Source of the DNA: Candidatus Butyricimonas faecavium
GTDB lineage: Bacteria > Bacteroidota > Bacteroidia > Bacteroidales > Marinifilaceae
NCBI GenBank assembly: GCA_944321125.1
Contig: CALUKD010000001.1
Coordinates: forward strand, 277,733 to 341,732
Reading direction: 5' to 3'
DNA: 64,000 nucleotides
This document shows, piece by piece, positions 49,901 through 57,358 of this stretch. Position 1 is the first letter of the stretch, and each line of letters starts with the position of its first letter. The position numbers and the translations under genes are program-made. The notes below the pieces were generated by a model that ran no database searches, was not told the origin of the DNA, and saw only the letters and a program-made list of their open reading frames with translations.

Positions 49901-50241
49901 AACGGGACAAGAACTCCCAAAGATTCCCCAAGCAAGGATTGCCTATTGCCGATAGGCCTTGCGGAAAGGACCTCTCGGGTTTCAGCTTTTCTCCGCTTTC
50001 TTTCAATATCACAAATAATAAAAATAACGATTAACGATTGAAACAGATTCAAAAAGTAAACTCCACGTATAGGAATGGAAGAAGCAAATACTACATGCTC
50101 CCACGAAATCCAATCTCGTGCCCAAGGGATGAGAACACTCAATATGCCTAATACCCCGAAAATGAAGAAATAGAATAACCAATTTCTTCTTACCAGCTTG
50201 CTCTCGTAAGAGATAGCAGCCTTTAACATCGTTGTTTCCAT
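46996..50241 (-). CDS. ABC-2 permease fused to an M1-like peptidase region without HExxH and a golvesin-like C-terminus
   Basis: About 1081 residues from the ATG at 50241; the upstream ATG at 50301 lies before the promoter. Residues about 10-290 are an ABC-2 type permease with six to eight membrane helices (RPIGNRQSLLGESLGVLVPF). The middle (about 300-800) resembles the extracytoplasmic M1-aminopeptidase-like part of known permease-peptidase fusions. Where HExxH should be, WMGVNYLFSNYS is found, so it is probably inactive. The last ~130 residues (NLPESGKYEIFIYRPHIV and ESRVVLDDQGVAPITVEKFQ) match golvesin/xanthan-lyase-type beta domains. No ATPase gene is adjacent. It has its own promoter. 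It lies between the intact rnr and an rnr relic, so it may be acquired. Substrate unknown. Confidence 0.75.
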   Translation of the reverse strand: METTMLKAAISYESKLVRRNWLFYFFIFGVLGILSVLIPWARDWISWEHVVFASSIPIRGVYFLNLFQSLIVIFIICDIERKRRKAETREVLSARPIGNRQSLLGESLGVLVPFLAVDIIFMIICVVIGIIIPDSPINLWVNLFYLLTLVLPTLVFITGLSLLVNKLFKQPFISWVILVAFFYFACNYWVTPLYGILDFRGSILPSSFSTLIGFVYIEDYLLQRSVFLFLGISFLCFAVLCTKRKSNTSDRKHYLIVPASLFLVLALVLGGIYVGKFQARLENRIAYRETFLKYNEYPTSRVLTHDVTYYSGGEKFSATSRMSIQNQKKVKMDKLLLFLNPGLEIGKIESNGQNLSFNRDYQVIVINHSLAPGEEIELEVEYEGNIDEDIYQVNIPDDEFFSPTVRYSQKENYGRRRAFLSSEFTLLVPEVMWYPMTVPPVELQASKEINFTDYTLHVKNSGEMTVLSQGVPVKEGDDVTFNNLQNLTGLSLCMGKYEKRAVTVDSVTIEFYTYPGNDFYLEYFDEWDVLGKDKPDREKKLVEIVKRCKDVVEDGKPNPYPFKYLKLIEVPSSLSLLVKKAFSNKVQPEIVFFGERLCDVETTHPSFYTGEPDRGMSVQDFLLDNKIPFDLNWMGVNYLFSNYSTSITSDTYRGIELIFKEMINSQRIRDKVTPKMLDHIVEKGLEGVVSGEYSREQSTLVSLKVSSLLGYLTTITTWDSLTRFMQEFNATTRFREVHFDSFIEEFGQRFGKDIKAYMDEWYTSKRIPLLTIKDVSRKTTDEMQIIDFKVGNFSETDGVVSITTSESRIGGETINYCRSYLIKPGECKRIIVHEDIDNDLELTTNFSGCFPRDILFDNRDLPLLGTIPAESVTLLERNQFYPPGEIIVDNEDENFHLIDSSNNRKRLADLIKKENGEKYIDLYNIKANTWNLALSQEFCGGHIRSGFIKKAGTGKCKAEWVANLPESGKYEIFIYRPHIVTYDGGEGTTDYPGMKNYYTVYTPEGEKEIVLEVPENDGGLVFEYSLSAEEAWVSLGTFALPAGESRVVLDDQGVAPITVEKFQMTYNQLVVADAVKWVKVK

Positions 50242-50269
50242 GATTATAAGGTTTAATTTTAGTACAAAA

Positions 50270-50301
50270 CAAAGATAGAAATAAAAAATAGTATTAAGCA
50301 A
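50270..50301 (-). promoter_or_regulatory. Promoter of the ABC/M1-like gene
   Basis: On the - strand TTG (50301-50299), 21 bases, then TATCTTTG (50277-50270), matching TTTG/TTG-N19-21-TAnnTTTG. The transcript would begin about 22-30 bases before the ATG at 50241. Confidence 0.6.
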
Positions 50302-50349
50302 TACATAGAAACTTTAAAATAAACAAATTCCGATTAGGCTGTATCCAAA

Positions 50350-50528
50350 GTTAGGCGCAAACTGGACTCACCCTCGTGGAAAGTATGAACCCCACAACAA
50401 CCATTACGGCAAAAGGAGCACCCTAAAAAATCAATGGTATTCGTCAACGTCTGGAGCGCAAACTCCGAAGAGGAAGGAGGGGAAAAACTTCTTTTTTTAC
50501 TACCACCCGTAAATATCCCTCTCAATGA
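50350..50528 (+). pseudogene. Decayed 3' end of a second ribonuclease R gene
   Basis: The + strand reads V-R-R-K-L-D, then (after one missing base near 50368) T-L-V-E-S, then ITAKGAP, a stop (TAA 50424-50426), then KINGIRQRLERKLRRGRRG and a TGA at 50526-50528. This aligns with the end of the intact rnr product (VARQLDFALVES, PAKIVPPKANGNRQRPERKL, RRGRRG). Differences are largely third-base changes, e.g. AAC GGC versus AAT GGT, the mark of coding homology. The 31-base stretch GGAGCGCAAACTCCGAAGAG and its continuation differ at one position between the copies. It shares rnr's orientation and lies beyond the ABC/M1-like gene. It therefore looks like the displaced 3' end of a former rnr, not a functional gene. 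Confidence 0.8.
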
Positions 50529-50556
50529 AAAAAACTATCCACAATTTTGTGTATTT

Positions 50557-51804
50557 CTATTTAACTATACGACCTCGCTTGATGATCATTCGAATTTTCC
50601 GCAATTCCTTAATATCATCATACGGGTTATTGGAAAGGATTAATAAATCAGCTTGTTTCCCAACTTCAACGGAACCCACTTTATCGGCAACTCCCAATGC
50701 CTCAGCCGCTACTTTTGTCACCGTGAAAATTGCTTCCATGGGGTAAAAACCACATTTCTCCACGTACAAGTCAAGTTCATCGAAAATAAAAGGGAATGGA
50801 CGATTCAAATCATTGATATAATCTGTACCCGCACAAATTTTCACGCCAATCTGGTTTGCCCTTTTAACAAAACGAGCGGCCCAATCCATTTTGTTTTCCA
50901 TACACAAGAAAAGAGTGGGATCAAAAATAAGTCCTCTCAATTTTACGACTTGTAAAAACCGTTCTACCGACATTTTTTCATGATCAATTTTATCGTAGTA
51001 TTTCTCATAATTTTCAAAGATATTCTCACTCAACTCTTCCGATACCCCTTCCCATTCCAACATATAAGCATGAGAGATTACCTGTACCCCAGCATCCGCA
51101 ACATCCCACGGTTTAGCTGGGAAAAGCGTGGCATGCCCCCATACCTGTAAGCCGTGCTCCTTGGCTTTCCGAACGATAGGTAACAACATTTCCCGATCAA
51201 ATCCACCATAAATCTTTATTCCTGTACATCCCCATGCTTTCGCATCTTCCATAGCCTTATTTAGGTCAGAATCCGGACGAATACACTGCATCCAAGGGGC
51301 ATAAGGTTCTGACCAACCTTCCACCATACTTTTCTCCCGGTCATTCCCCTCAAAATAAGCAGGCCCAGCCATGAAAGCGGCATAATAAATATCCGGACCC
51401 AAATATTTCCCCTGCTGTACGCCCTTCTTCAACTCTCGCAAGACACGCGCATCTCCCGCAGCATCTCGAATAGAGGTAACCCCGTGGCGTAAGAAATATT
51501 CCAAGTGCTTCGCCCGATCAACCTGTGATTCCTTTGGGTCATTCGCTATATGTACGTGTGCATCAATCAATCCCGGCATCACGTACATTCTCGTCAAATC
51601 TATTACCTCTCCCGTAACTCCCTTTCCAACATTTTTACCAATAGCCTGAATAATTCCCTTTTCTATTACAACATCTTGCCCCTTACGGATATTTCCCTGA
51701 ACAACATCCACGACATTCACATTCTTCAAAATAATTGCTTTTTCCTGAGCATTTCCATTCAACACCAATGACAGGAATATTATAATACAGCTTACCAATT
51801 TCAT
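50557..51804 (-). CDS. Exported amidohydrolase (imidazolonepropionase-like)
   Basis: 415 residues with a signal peptide ending NGNAQ. Amidohydrolase-superfamily motifs are in order: metal-binding HxH in MPGLIDAHVHIANDP, a lysine in GIKIYGGFDRE, His in WGHATLF and ISHAYMLEW, and the terminal Asp in GTDYIND. The short beta domain is split between both ends (ILKNVNVVD; QADLLILSNNPYDD). Such enzymes hydrolyse amide or ester bonds, often in dipeptides or cyclic compounds; exported forms may act as peptidases. The start codon overlaps the stop of the TlpA-like gene by 4 bases (TCAT on the + strand), so the two are translationally coupled. Substrate unknown. Confidence 0.88.
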   Translation of the reverse strand: MKLVSCIIIFLSLVLNGNAQEKAIILKNVNVVDVVQGNIRKGQDVVIEKGIIQAIGKNVGKGVTGEVIDLTRMYVMPGLIDAHVHIANDPKESQVDRAKHLEYFLRHGVTSIRDAAGDARVLRELKKGVQQGKYLGPDIYYAAFMAGPAYFEGNDREKSMVEGWSEPYAPWMQCIRPDSDLNKAMEDAKAWGCTGIKIYGGFDREMLLPIVRKAKEHGLQVWGHATLFPAKPWDVADAGVQVISHAYMLEWEGVSEELSENIFENYEKYYDKIDHEKMSVERFLQVVKLRGLIFDPTLFLCMENKMDWAARFVKRANQIGVKICAGTDYINDLNRPFPFIFDELDLYVEKCGFYPMEAIFTVTKVAAEALGVADKVGSVEVGKQADLLILSNNPYDDIKELRKIRMIIKRGRIVK

Positions 51805-52892
51805 GATTCCTTGCGTTTTATTGCTTCATATATCTCTTCTACATCAGGGTTTTTCAAAAGAATATTTCCCTCCGGACTTATTAAGTAAACCGTGGGCACT
51901 TGCTCTACCTTATAGGCTTCCCGTACTTTACTTTTTTCGAAACCAGTCTCGTCAATTAACTGAATCCACGCCACATGATCTTCTTTCAACGCTTGTAACC
52001 AAGGAGCCTTTTTACTATCCAAGGACACCGAGATCACTTCCACACCGGCTCTTTGTAATTCCGGATATTGTTTATTCAACTCCTTATTCTTTTTCCGACA
52101 AGGAGCACACCAAGAAGCCCAAAAATCCAAAAGCACGTATTTTCCTTGAAAATCTGTCAAACGAATCTTTTGTCCTTTCACGTCAGGTAATTCGAAATCA
52201 GGAGCCATCCCGGTCAATTGCTTCGACTTTAACTTATCATACAAGTCAAAGATTCGGGTTTTCATCTCGCATTCAGGAATCGTATCTCCTAAAGCTTCTA
52301 TCGCCCGAGTAAAAAATTTAAAATCAACTTCACAATAAAAAAGAAGCTCATATATCAAACTTTGGGCTATTTCTGTTCCGGAAAATCTACGGATACCTTC
52401 CAGTACCAATTCATTTTTTTGAGTGAATTTCTGATCTAACAATTCTGAACAAACAGCTTTTTGGTGAATATCCCTGATCGTATCATACCCAAAGCATGCC
52501 TTTTCATAATCCCGGTTCAATATATCGAGTTCTTTCTGGTATTCCACGTATTGATTTTGCAATGACGATTCTTCGGAAAGGATATAATATTTATCATTCG
52601 ATTCAACAAGCATATAACGTTTTTGGTCAATATATACCGGAATACGAAGATAATCTTTCGGGAAATTAATAAAAACAAGCCTACCCGGGGCAATGTCCCC
52701 CAACAAAAGAAAAGTTCCATTTTCTCGTATCGGAGAAATGGCCAACCGTTCTCCATGTCGGGCATCTGGTAACACAATCTCTACGCTATCGCTTTTCCAT
52801 GGTTTTTCAATCTCACCTGTAATGCGAACCGGAACTTGTTTACAACCCAACAAAACAAGCAAAAATAACCCGATAATAATTATTTTCTTCAT
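51801..52892 (-). CDS. TlpA/ResA-type thioredoxin lipoprotein with DUF4369-like N-terminus
   Basis: About 363 residues from the ATG at 52892, with lipobox VLLGC followed by KQVP, not acidic, so it is likely periplasmic. An N-terminal beta domain of DUF4369 type (about 20-110) is followed by a helical linker and an AhpC/TSA-thioredoxin domain (about 225-360) with FELPDVKGQKIRLTDFQGKY, DFWASWCAPCRKKNK and cis-proline EQVPTVYLISPEG. It should reduce or isomerise disulfides in exported proteins. It is coupled by a 4-base overlap to the amidohydrolase gene. A terminator separates it from the upstream import locus 3. An upstream start at 52910 is possible. Confidence 0.9.
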   Translation of the reverse strand: MKKIIIIGLFLLVLLGCKQVPVRITGEIEKPWKSDSVEIVLPDARHGERLAISPIRENGTFLLLGDIAPGRLVFINFPKDYLRIPVYIDQKRYMLVESNDKYYILSEESSLQNQYVEYQKELDILNRDYEKACFGYDTIRDIHQKAVCSELLDQKFTQKNELVLEGIRRFSGTEIAQSLIYELLFYCEVDFKFFTRAIEALGDTIPECEMKTRIFDLYDKLKSKQLTGMAPDFELPDVKGQKIRLTDFQGKYVLLDFWASWCAPCRKKNKELNKQYPELQRAGVEVISVSLDSKKAPWLQALKEDHVAWIQLIDETGFEKSKVREAYKVEQVPTVYLISPEGNILLKNPDVEEIYEAIKRKES

Positions 52893-52949
52893 GATATTTT
52901 CTTTATACATGATGATTCAAACTGCTGCTAAAATTCCAATTTATAAATC

Positions 52950-52972
52950 AAAGGGGCCTTAAAAGCCCCTTT
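52950..52972 (-). terminator. Terminator of import locus 3
   Basis: Stem AAAGGGGC / GCCCCTTT with a 7-base loop, 20 bases after the leucine-rich-repeat gene stop. On the - strand the tail is TGATTTATAAATT, moderately U-rich. Confidence 0.65.
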
Positions 52973-52992
52973 AATAAAAACAACACGCTACG

Positions 52993-55059
52993 TTATTGTA
53001 CATTAGAGAATCCGTACCCCTCTTGTTGAGGATAAATATTCGTTTCCGGATATAACTTTTTCCATAGGGCTGAAGATAATACCTCTTCGGGAATATCACC
53101 AGACATTCTATTTTGTTTCAACACTAATCCGCTATATCCCAAATTCAATTGAGTTATTTCCACAGGGATAGAACCTGTAATGTTATTACCATCCAAAACC
53201 AAATAATACATCGCAGTACATTGACTTATTTCAGCAGGTAAAGTTCCTGAAAGTTGATTCTGGCTTAAGTACAAATTTTTAAGTTTAGTCAACCGCGAGA
53301 TTCCATCAAGAGTTCCTTCCAGCTTATTATTTTTTAAATAAACAGTTACAATTTCAGTTCCCCACTGACTCCAATCAATTATTCCGGATAATTGATTATT
53401 ATCCATCCGAAGTTCAGTAAGTTTCGACAGATTTCGTAACCACGTAAGATCACCAGAAAATGAATTATCATTCGCACTTAATTTTTTCAAATTTATCATT
53501 TTCCCAAAAATATCTCCAGCAACACCTGTCATTCCCGTAGAACCAGAGGTCCCTGCAATATCAAGTTCTTCCAAAGAAGTTATCTCTGCCAATACAAGAG
53601 GTAAAGTTGTCAATGCCGTGTTTGTCATTGTTAACTTTCTTAAATTCATTTTCCCAATAGAAATAGGCAAGGAATTTAGTGCATTACAATTACTCAAATT
53701 TATTTCAGTCACGTTCTTCATTTCACCAATGCTTTCCGGCAATGTTTCTAAAGCCGTACACCCAGAGAAATTTAACGCTGTCAATTTAGACAACTTACCA
53801 AAACTTTCCGGTAAAGTTTTCAAAGCAGTACAACCATAGAAGTTGATATTAGTAATATTAAGATTTCCAATATCATCAGAAAGACGAACCAATCGTTCAC
53901 AATTCGATAAATCCAAAGAGGTCAATAATCCTAGATTACCAAAACCATCAGGTAATTCTTGCAATACCTTACAACCGGACAGCATAAGACTTGTTAGATT
54001 CGTTAACTGTCCAAACCCATTACCTAAAGAAGATAACGATTGGCAACCACTCAGGTTTAACGTAGTTAATGTTTCCGAAAGTTCTCCAATATCATCCGGT
54101 AAATTATAAATATTTGTTCCGGCAAGATCCAGCGATTTCAAGTGCTTCAAGCGGGATATTCCCTCTGGCATATCACCAATCAAATAAATTGTAGATAATG
54201 CCAATTTTTCTAGTGCAGGTAAAGTATAGAAAGCCGCAAAAGACTCCATCGGTATCTTCAATTGTCCAGGAACGAACTCTTTTAATGAAAGCATGGAAGA
54301 CATATCATCCGGCAGAAACCATTCTGTACCATCCGAGAAATTTACATTTAACGACTCTAATTTTCTGAGATTTATCAAACTATTCGGACACTTGTAGACT
54401 TTCCCTGTAATCTGTAAAGAAATCAACTCCCGCAAATTACCAATTTCATTCGGTAAATTTCCGGATAAACTAAAATCTGACAATAATAATCCCGTCACCC
54501 GCAACTCTCCATTAATCTCTTGCAACGTCACTCCTGACCATTCCGTCATAGGTTTTCTTGGATTCCACGGATTACGCCATCCTTCCCCATTAAGTGCTTC
54601 ATGAAGTACAAGTAATGCCAAACTATCACTTCTTCTGGTATATTGCGATTCATACGTATATTGACCTACCAAAACTGTATCGGTCATCCCTGTTTTCTCC
54701 TGACGAACAACAAACTTTACATAACGTTCCTGCATTCCCTCGTTTACCTTTAAAGTAATACCGACAACAGCATTTCCCTCATCCCCCGATTTCGGTTCAT
54801 AATCAAAAATCCATGCCGTTTCTTCAACAGGTGCTATACTCCAACCCCCACCGATAGAACGTAATTCAAATCCCTGAGCATTCCCCATAGCATCAATCAT
54901 AATCTCGTTTCTCGACAATTTTAAGCCCGGAGTCATGTCTTCCGGAATCTCCGGATCAGGAATATCTTTGAAATCATAATCTTCGCAAGATGAGAACATC
55001 CAAAGCGATATGATACCATAAATCATCCAATTTACTATATATCGTTTCATAGCCTTCAT
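52993..55059 (-). CDS. Leucine-rich-repeat surface lipoprotein with BACON-like domain (locus 3)
   Basis: 688 residues. A lipobox-type signal (LWMFSSC) is followed by EDYDFKDIPDPEIPEDM, an acidic surface-export-like stretch. A BACON-like beta domain (about 45-130) has GGWSIAPVEETAWIFDYEPKSG. Then a plant-type LRR cap (LALLVLHEALNGEGWRNPWN) leads to about 18 leucine-rich repeats to near residue 650, many of the 'LTSLDLSNCERLVRLSDDIGNL' and 'LPESFGKLSKLTALNFSGC' form. LRRs are binding surfaces for proteins or glycans; BACON domains are often linked to carbohydrate- or mucin-facing proteins. It is last in import locus 3, 9 bp after the PKD-like gene. It is likely an accessory substrate binder or host-contact protein (inference). 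Confidence 0.85.
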   Translation of the reverse strand: MKAMKRYIVNWMIYGIISLWMFSSCEDYDFKDIPDPEIPEDMTPGLKLSRNEIMIDAMGNAQGFELRSIGGGWSIAPVEETAWIFDYEPKSGDEGNAVVGITLKVNEGMQERYVKFVVRQEKTGMTDTVLVGQYTYESQYTRRSDSLALLVLHEALNGEGWRNPWNPRKPMTEWSGVTLQEINGELRVTGLLLSDFSLSGNLPNEIGNLRELISLQITGKVYKCPNSLINLRKLESLNVNFSDGTEWFLPDDMSSMLSLKEFVPGQLKIPMESFAAFYTLPALEKLALSTIYLIGDMPEGISRLKHLKSLDLAGTNIYNLPDDIGELSETLTTLNLSGCQSLSSLGNGFGQLTNLTSLMLSGCKVLQELPDGFGNLGLLTSLDLSNCERLVRLSDDIGNLNITNINFYGCTALKTLPESFGKLSKLTALNFSGCTALETLPESIGEMKNVTEINLSNCNALNSLPISIGKMNLRKLTMTNTALTTLPLVLAEITSLEELDIAGTSGSTGMTGVAGDIFGKMINLKKLSANDNSFSGDLTWLRNLSKLTELRMDNNQLSGIIDWSQWGTEIVTVYLKNNKLEGTLDGISRLTKLKNLYLSQNQLSGTLPAEISQCTAMYYLVLDGNNITGSIPVEITQLNLGYSGLVLKQNRMSGDIPEEVLSSALWKKLYPETNIYPQQEGYGFSNVQ

Positions 55060-55068
55060 TATTAATTA

Positions 55069-56565
55069 CTATTTAATCTTGTAGAACATACTTACAGGTT
55101 CGTAAGAAATTCCCTCGTATTTATTTACCAATTCACCAGTATCCGCATCGTAGATATACAAAGAACCTTTATATTCCCCTTCCCGATTCGGATTATATGT
55201 AGCCACATAAAATTGTTTTTGCCTAGAGTAGTCCAAATACTCTTCATCACTAACACTACGAGAACATTGATAATGATTCAAACAACGTACTTCTTCGCCT
55301 TCCGGCAACGTAACAAAAGGCGTTGCATCAATATCCAATTGAGAATAAAACCATTTATAAATTTTATTCCCATTTGACACAAAAGCACAAGTATAATAAT
55401 CATTTGGCAAAATTTGAGAGTCTTCAGTTATGATACCTTCTCTGACAGAACGCTCAAAAAGAACCCATAGTCCACCCCCTCCGGCAAAATTGTACATCGT
55501 CCCTTCCACTCCAGTAATCTTTGTCTGACCACCATCACGATTAATAATAAACACATTGTCATCATGATTTTGAAACAATTTAATCACATATCTATTTTTA
55601 AAATAATCAAAACAATTCTGGTAAGAAAAGAATGGATCATACCCATTAGCTCCATTCCAACAAACAGCATCTCTATCTTTACTGATAAACACCCTTGTCA
55701 TGCTACTCGTATAACTTGGACGATCATAAGCATCTGTATATACCGTTTCTTGAGGAAGACCCGGGAACGGGAAAATTGCCTGTTGTTGAGTTTGTACCAT
55801 TGCCACTCCCCCATTTTTGGAAACAACTTCAAATTCAGTACTAAACCTACCATCATAAGCCATTAATCTACCCGGTAGAAAGTTTAAATCATAAAACTTA
55901 AAATCATACTCGTACACCTCTTCAAAGGTTTTAGCATCAATTTGTAATAATTTTTGACTCTCCCCATGCAAAATATACAAAAAATTCCCGACCTTATCTA
56001 TATCCACCGGATCCGCATATAACTCTTTCCCTTCATTTGCATATGCAAAAGCGTTCTGTACAAATGACGGCTGCATTCCCGCTTCCTTTTCTTCGGGAGT
56101 TAATGTTTTCATGAAAGAAATACTTCCTTTACCATCCGGACGACGTCCTAAAATTGTAAAACCTTCTTCGAACTGAGAATTTACAAATACGTGATAATAC
56201 TTAATTGTACTCCCATCTTTACTTGTCACCACTTGTCGCAAATGATAATGTCCCAAATCTCGTACCACATAACTCAAATCTTTTTCTTGAGAAATATTTT
56301 TAAAAACAGTTGAAGATTCTCCTGTTTTCGGATCCTCCGCATAAAGCCCCATATCCCACTGATAAGTTAGTTCTTCCGTTTCACTCTCAATATCAGCTTT
56401 GATCTCCAATGTGTTATTGAAATAAATATTGATCGAATCTTTTGCCGTAGGTAAGATATTTACCTCAATTATCGGTTGATCAGCCAGTTTGGAATTATCA
56501 TCATAACATGCTTGTAAACAACATAAAACGATCAATATGCTCCATATATATTTTATTCTATTCAT
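55069..56565 (-). CDS. PKD-like surface lipoprotein of import locus 3
   Basis: 498 residues with lipobox CLQAC followed by YDDNSK. Like the locus 1 protein (10913-12523), it has an N-terminal PKD/Ig-like domain (about 30-135; ELTYQWDMGLY and YHLRQVVTSKDGS), then a long beta-rich C-terminal region that may form a propeller. Its position after the DUF4843 gene is the same in both loci, so the two operons are duplicates in design. It is probably a surface accessory for the SusCD importer. No catalytic residues are evident. It is 18 bp downstream of the DUF4843 gene. Confidence 0.75.
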   Translation of the reverse strand: MNRIKYIWSILIVLCCLQACYDDNSKLADQPIIEVNILPTAKDSINIYFNNTLEIKADIESETEELTYQWDMGLYAEDPKTGESSTVFKNISQEKDLSYVVRDLGHYHLRQVVTSKDGSTIKYYHVFVNSQFEEGFTILGRRPDGKGSISFMKTLTPEEKEAGMQPSFVQNAFAYANEGKELYADPVDIDKVGNFLYILHGESQKLLQIDAKTFEEVYEYDFKFYDLNFLPGRLMAYDGRFSTEFEVVSKNGGVAMVQTQQQAIFPFPGLPQETVYTDAYDRPSYTSSMTRVFISKDRDAVCWNGANGYDPFFSYQNCFDYFKNRYVIKLFQNHDDNVFIINRDGGQTKITGVEGTMYNFAGGGGLWVLFERSVREGIITEDSQILPNDYYTCAFVSNGNKIYKWFYSQLDIDATPFVTLPEGEEVRCLNHYQCSRSVSDEEYLDYSRQKQFYVATYNPNREGEYKGSLYIYDADTGELVNKYEGISYEPVSMFYKIK

Positions 56566-56583
56566 AATAGACTAATTTTTCAA

Positions 56584-57357
56584 TTATTCATACTCAGTTG
56601 TTGCCGGATTGGGCAATTTATAACGTTCATCTCCTGTTTGAATATAATATTCATACATCGGGGTATAAATATGTTGTTTAAAATACCCTAGATAAACGTA
56701 AGTTGTTAATAAATAAGGGTATCTACTATGCGATTCATTATCTAGATATTCTCCCCATTTAGATTCAATATCATCATACAATACGGGTAATTTTTCTTTC
56801 GTTTCATGAAAATATTTAATAAATAATATCAATTTATCCTGGTTATATGTTCCTAAACGATCCGGACGCCACCACTCCGGTTGTTCGATACTGATATCTC
56901 CAAAAAATACGATACATTTTGTTCTATTTGTCGGAATATAATTATCATTTTCCTCCAGATTTAAATATAATTTATATTGGATGTCTTTTACCAAATTATC
57001 TCGCTTAAAGTCTAGCTTGATAGCTGCCGTCACAGAATCTTTCATAAACACTTGGACTTCATCCATATCATAATGTATGCCCAATTTTGCCGTGGAATTA
57101 CGCACATCTGCACTTACTTTGAACTCAACATCCTGATCAAGATTAGCCAAACCAATTAAGCTAATTGGCACTTCTAAATCAACCTCTTTATCTTCTCTCG
57201 GACCATATTCAAAAAAGAACGTGTCTTTATCAAAATAGATTTTATTTGTTAGAGAGGTGTTATATAATTTATAATCTTCATCTGTACATGAAAATAATAC
57301 CCCTAATAACAATATTACTGTAATACTCGTGTATAATAATCTTCTCATAACATTCAT
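56584..57357 (-). CDS. DUF4843-type surface lipoprotein of import locus 3
   Basis: About 257 residues starting at the ATG 57357 (MNVMRRLLYTS), one base after the susD stop; the open frame continues to 57402 but overlaps susD. Lipobox VLFSC is followed by TDEDYKLY, an acidic export-like stretch. The beta-rich half (FEYGPREDKEVDLEVPISL and VEFKVSADV) and the C-terminal half with EWWRPDRLGTYNQDKL match the DUF4843 layout seen in locus 1. Role unknown; it belongs to the SusCD complex by context. Confidence 0.75.
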   Translation of the reverse strand: MNVMRRLLYTSITVILLLGVLFSCTDEDYKLYNTSLTNKIYFDKDTFFFEYGPREDKEVDLEVPISLIGLANLDQDVEFKVSADVRNSTAKLGIHYDMDEVQVFMKDSVTAAIKLDFKRDNLVKDIQYKLYLNLEENDNYIPTNRTKCIVFFGDISIEQPEWWRPDRLGTYNQDKLILFIKYFHETKEKLPVLYDDIESKWGEYLDNESHSRYPYLLTTYVYLGYFKQHIYTPMYEYYIQTGDERYKLPNPATTEYE

Positions 57358-57358
57358 A

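Noticed and set aside
50334..50525. A 63-codon ORF on the - strand and a 69-codon ORF on the + strand in the same place
   Set aside because: The region aligns in frame with the rnr 3' end on the + strand, so it is a gene relic; these ORFs are by-products.
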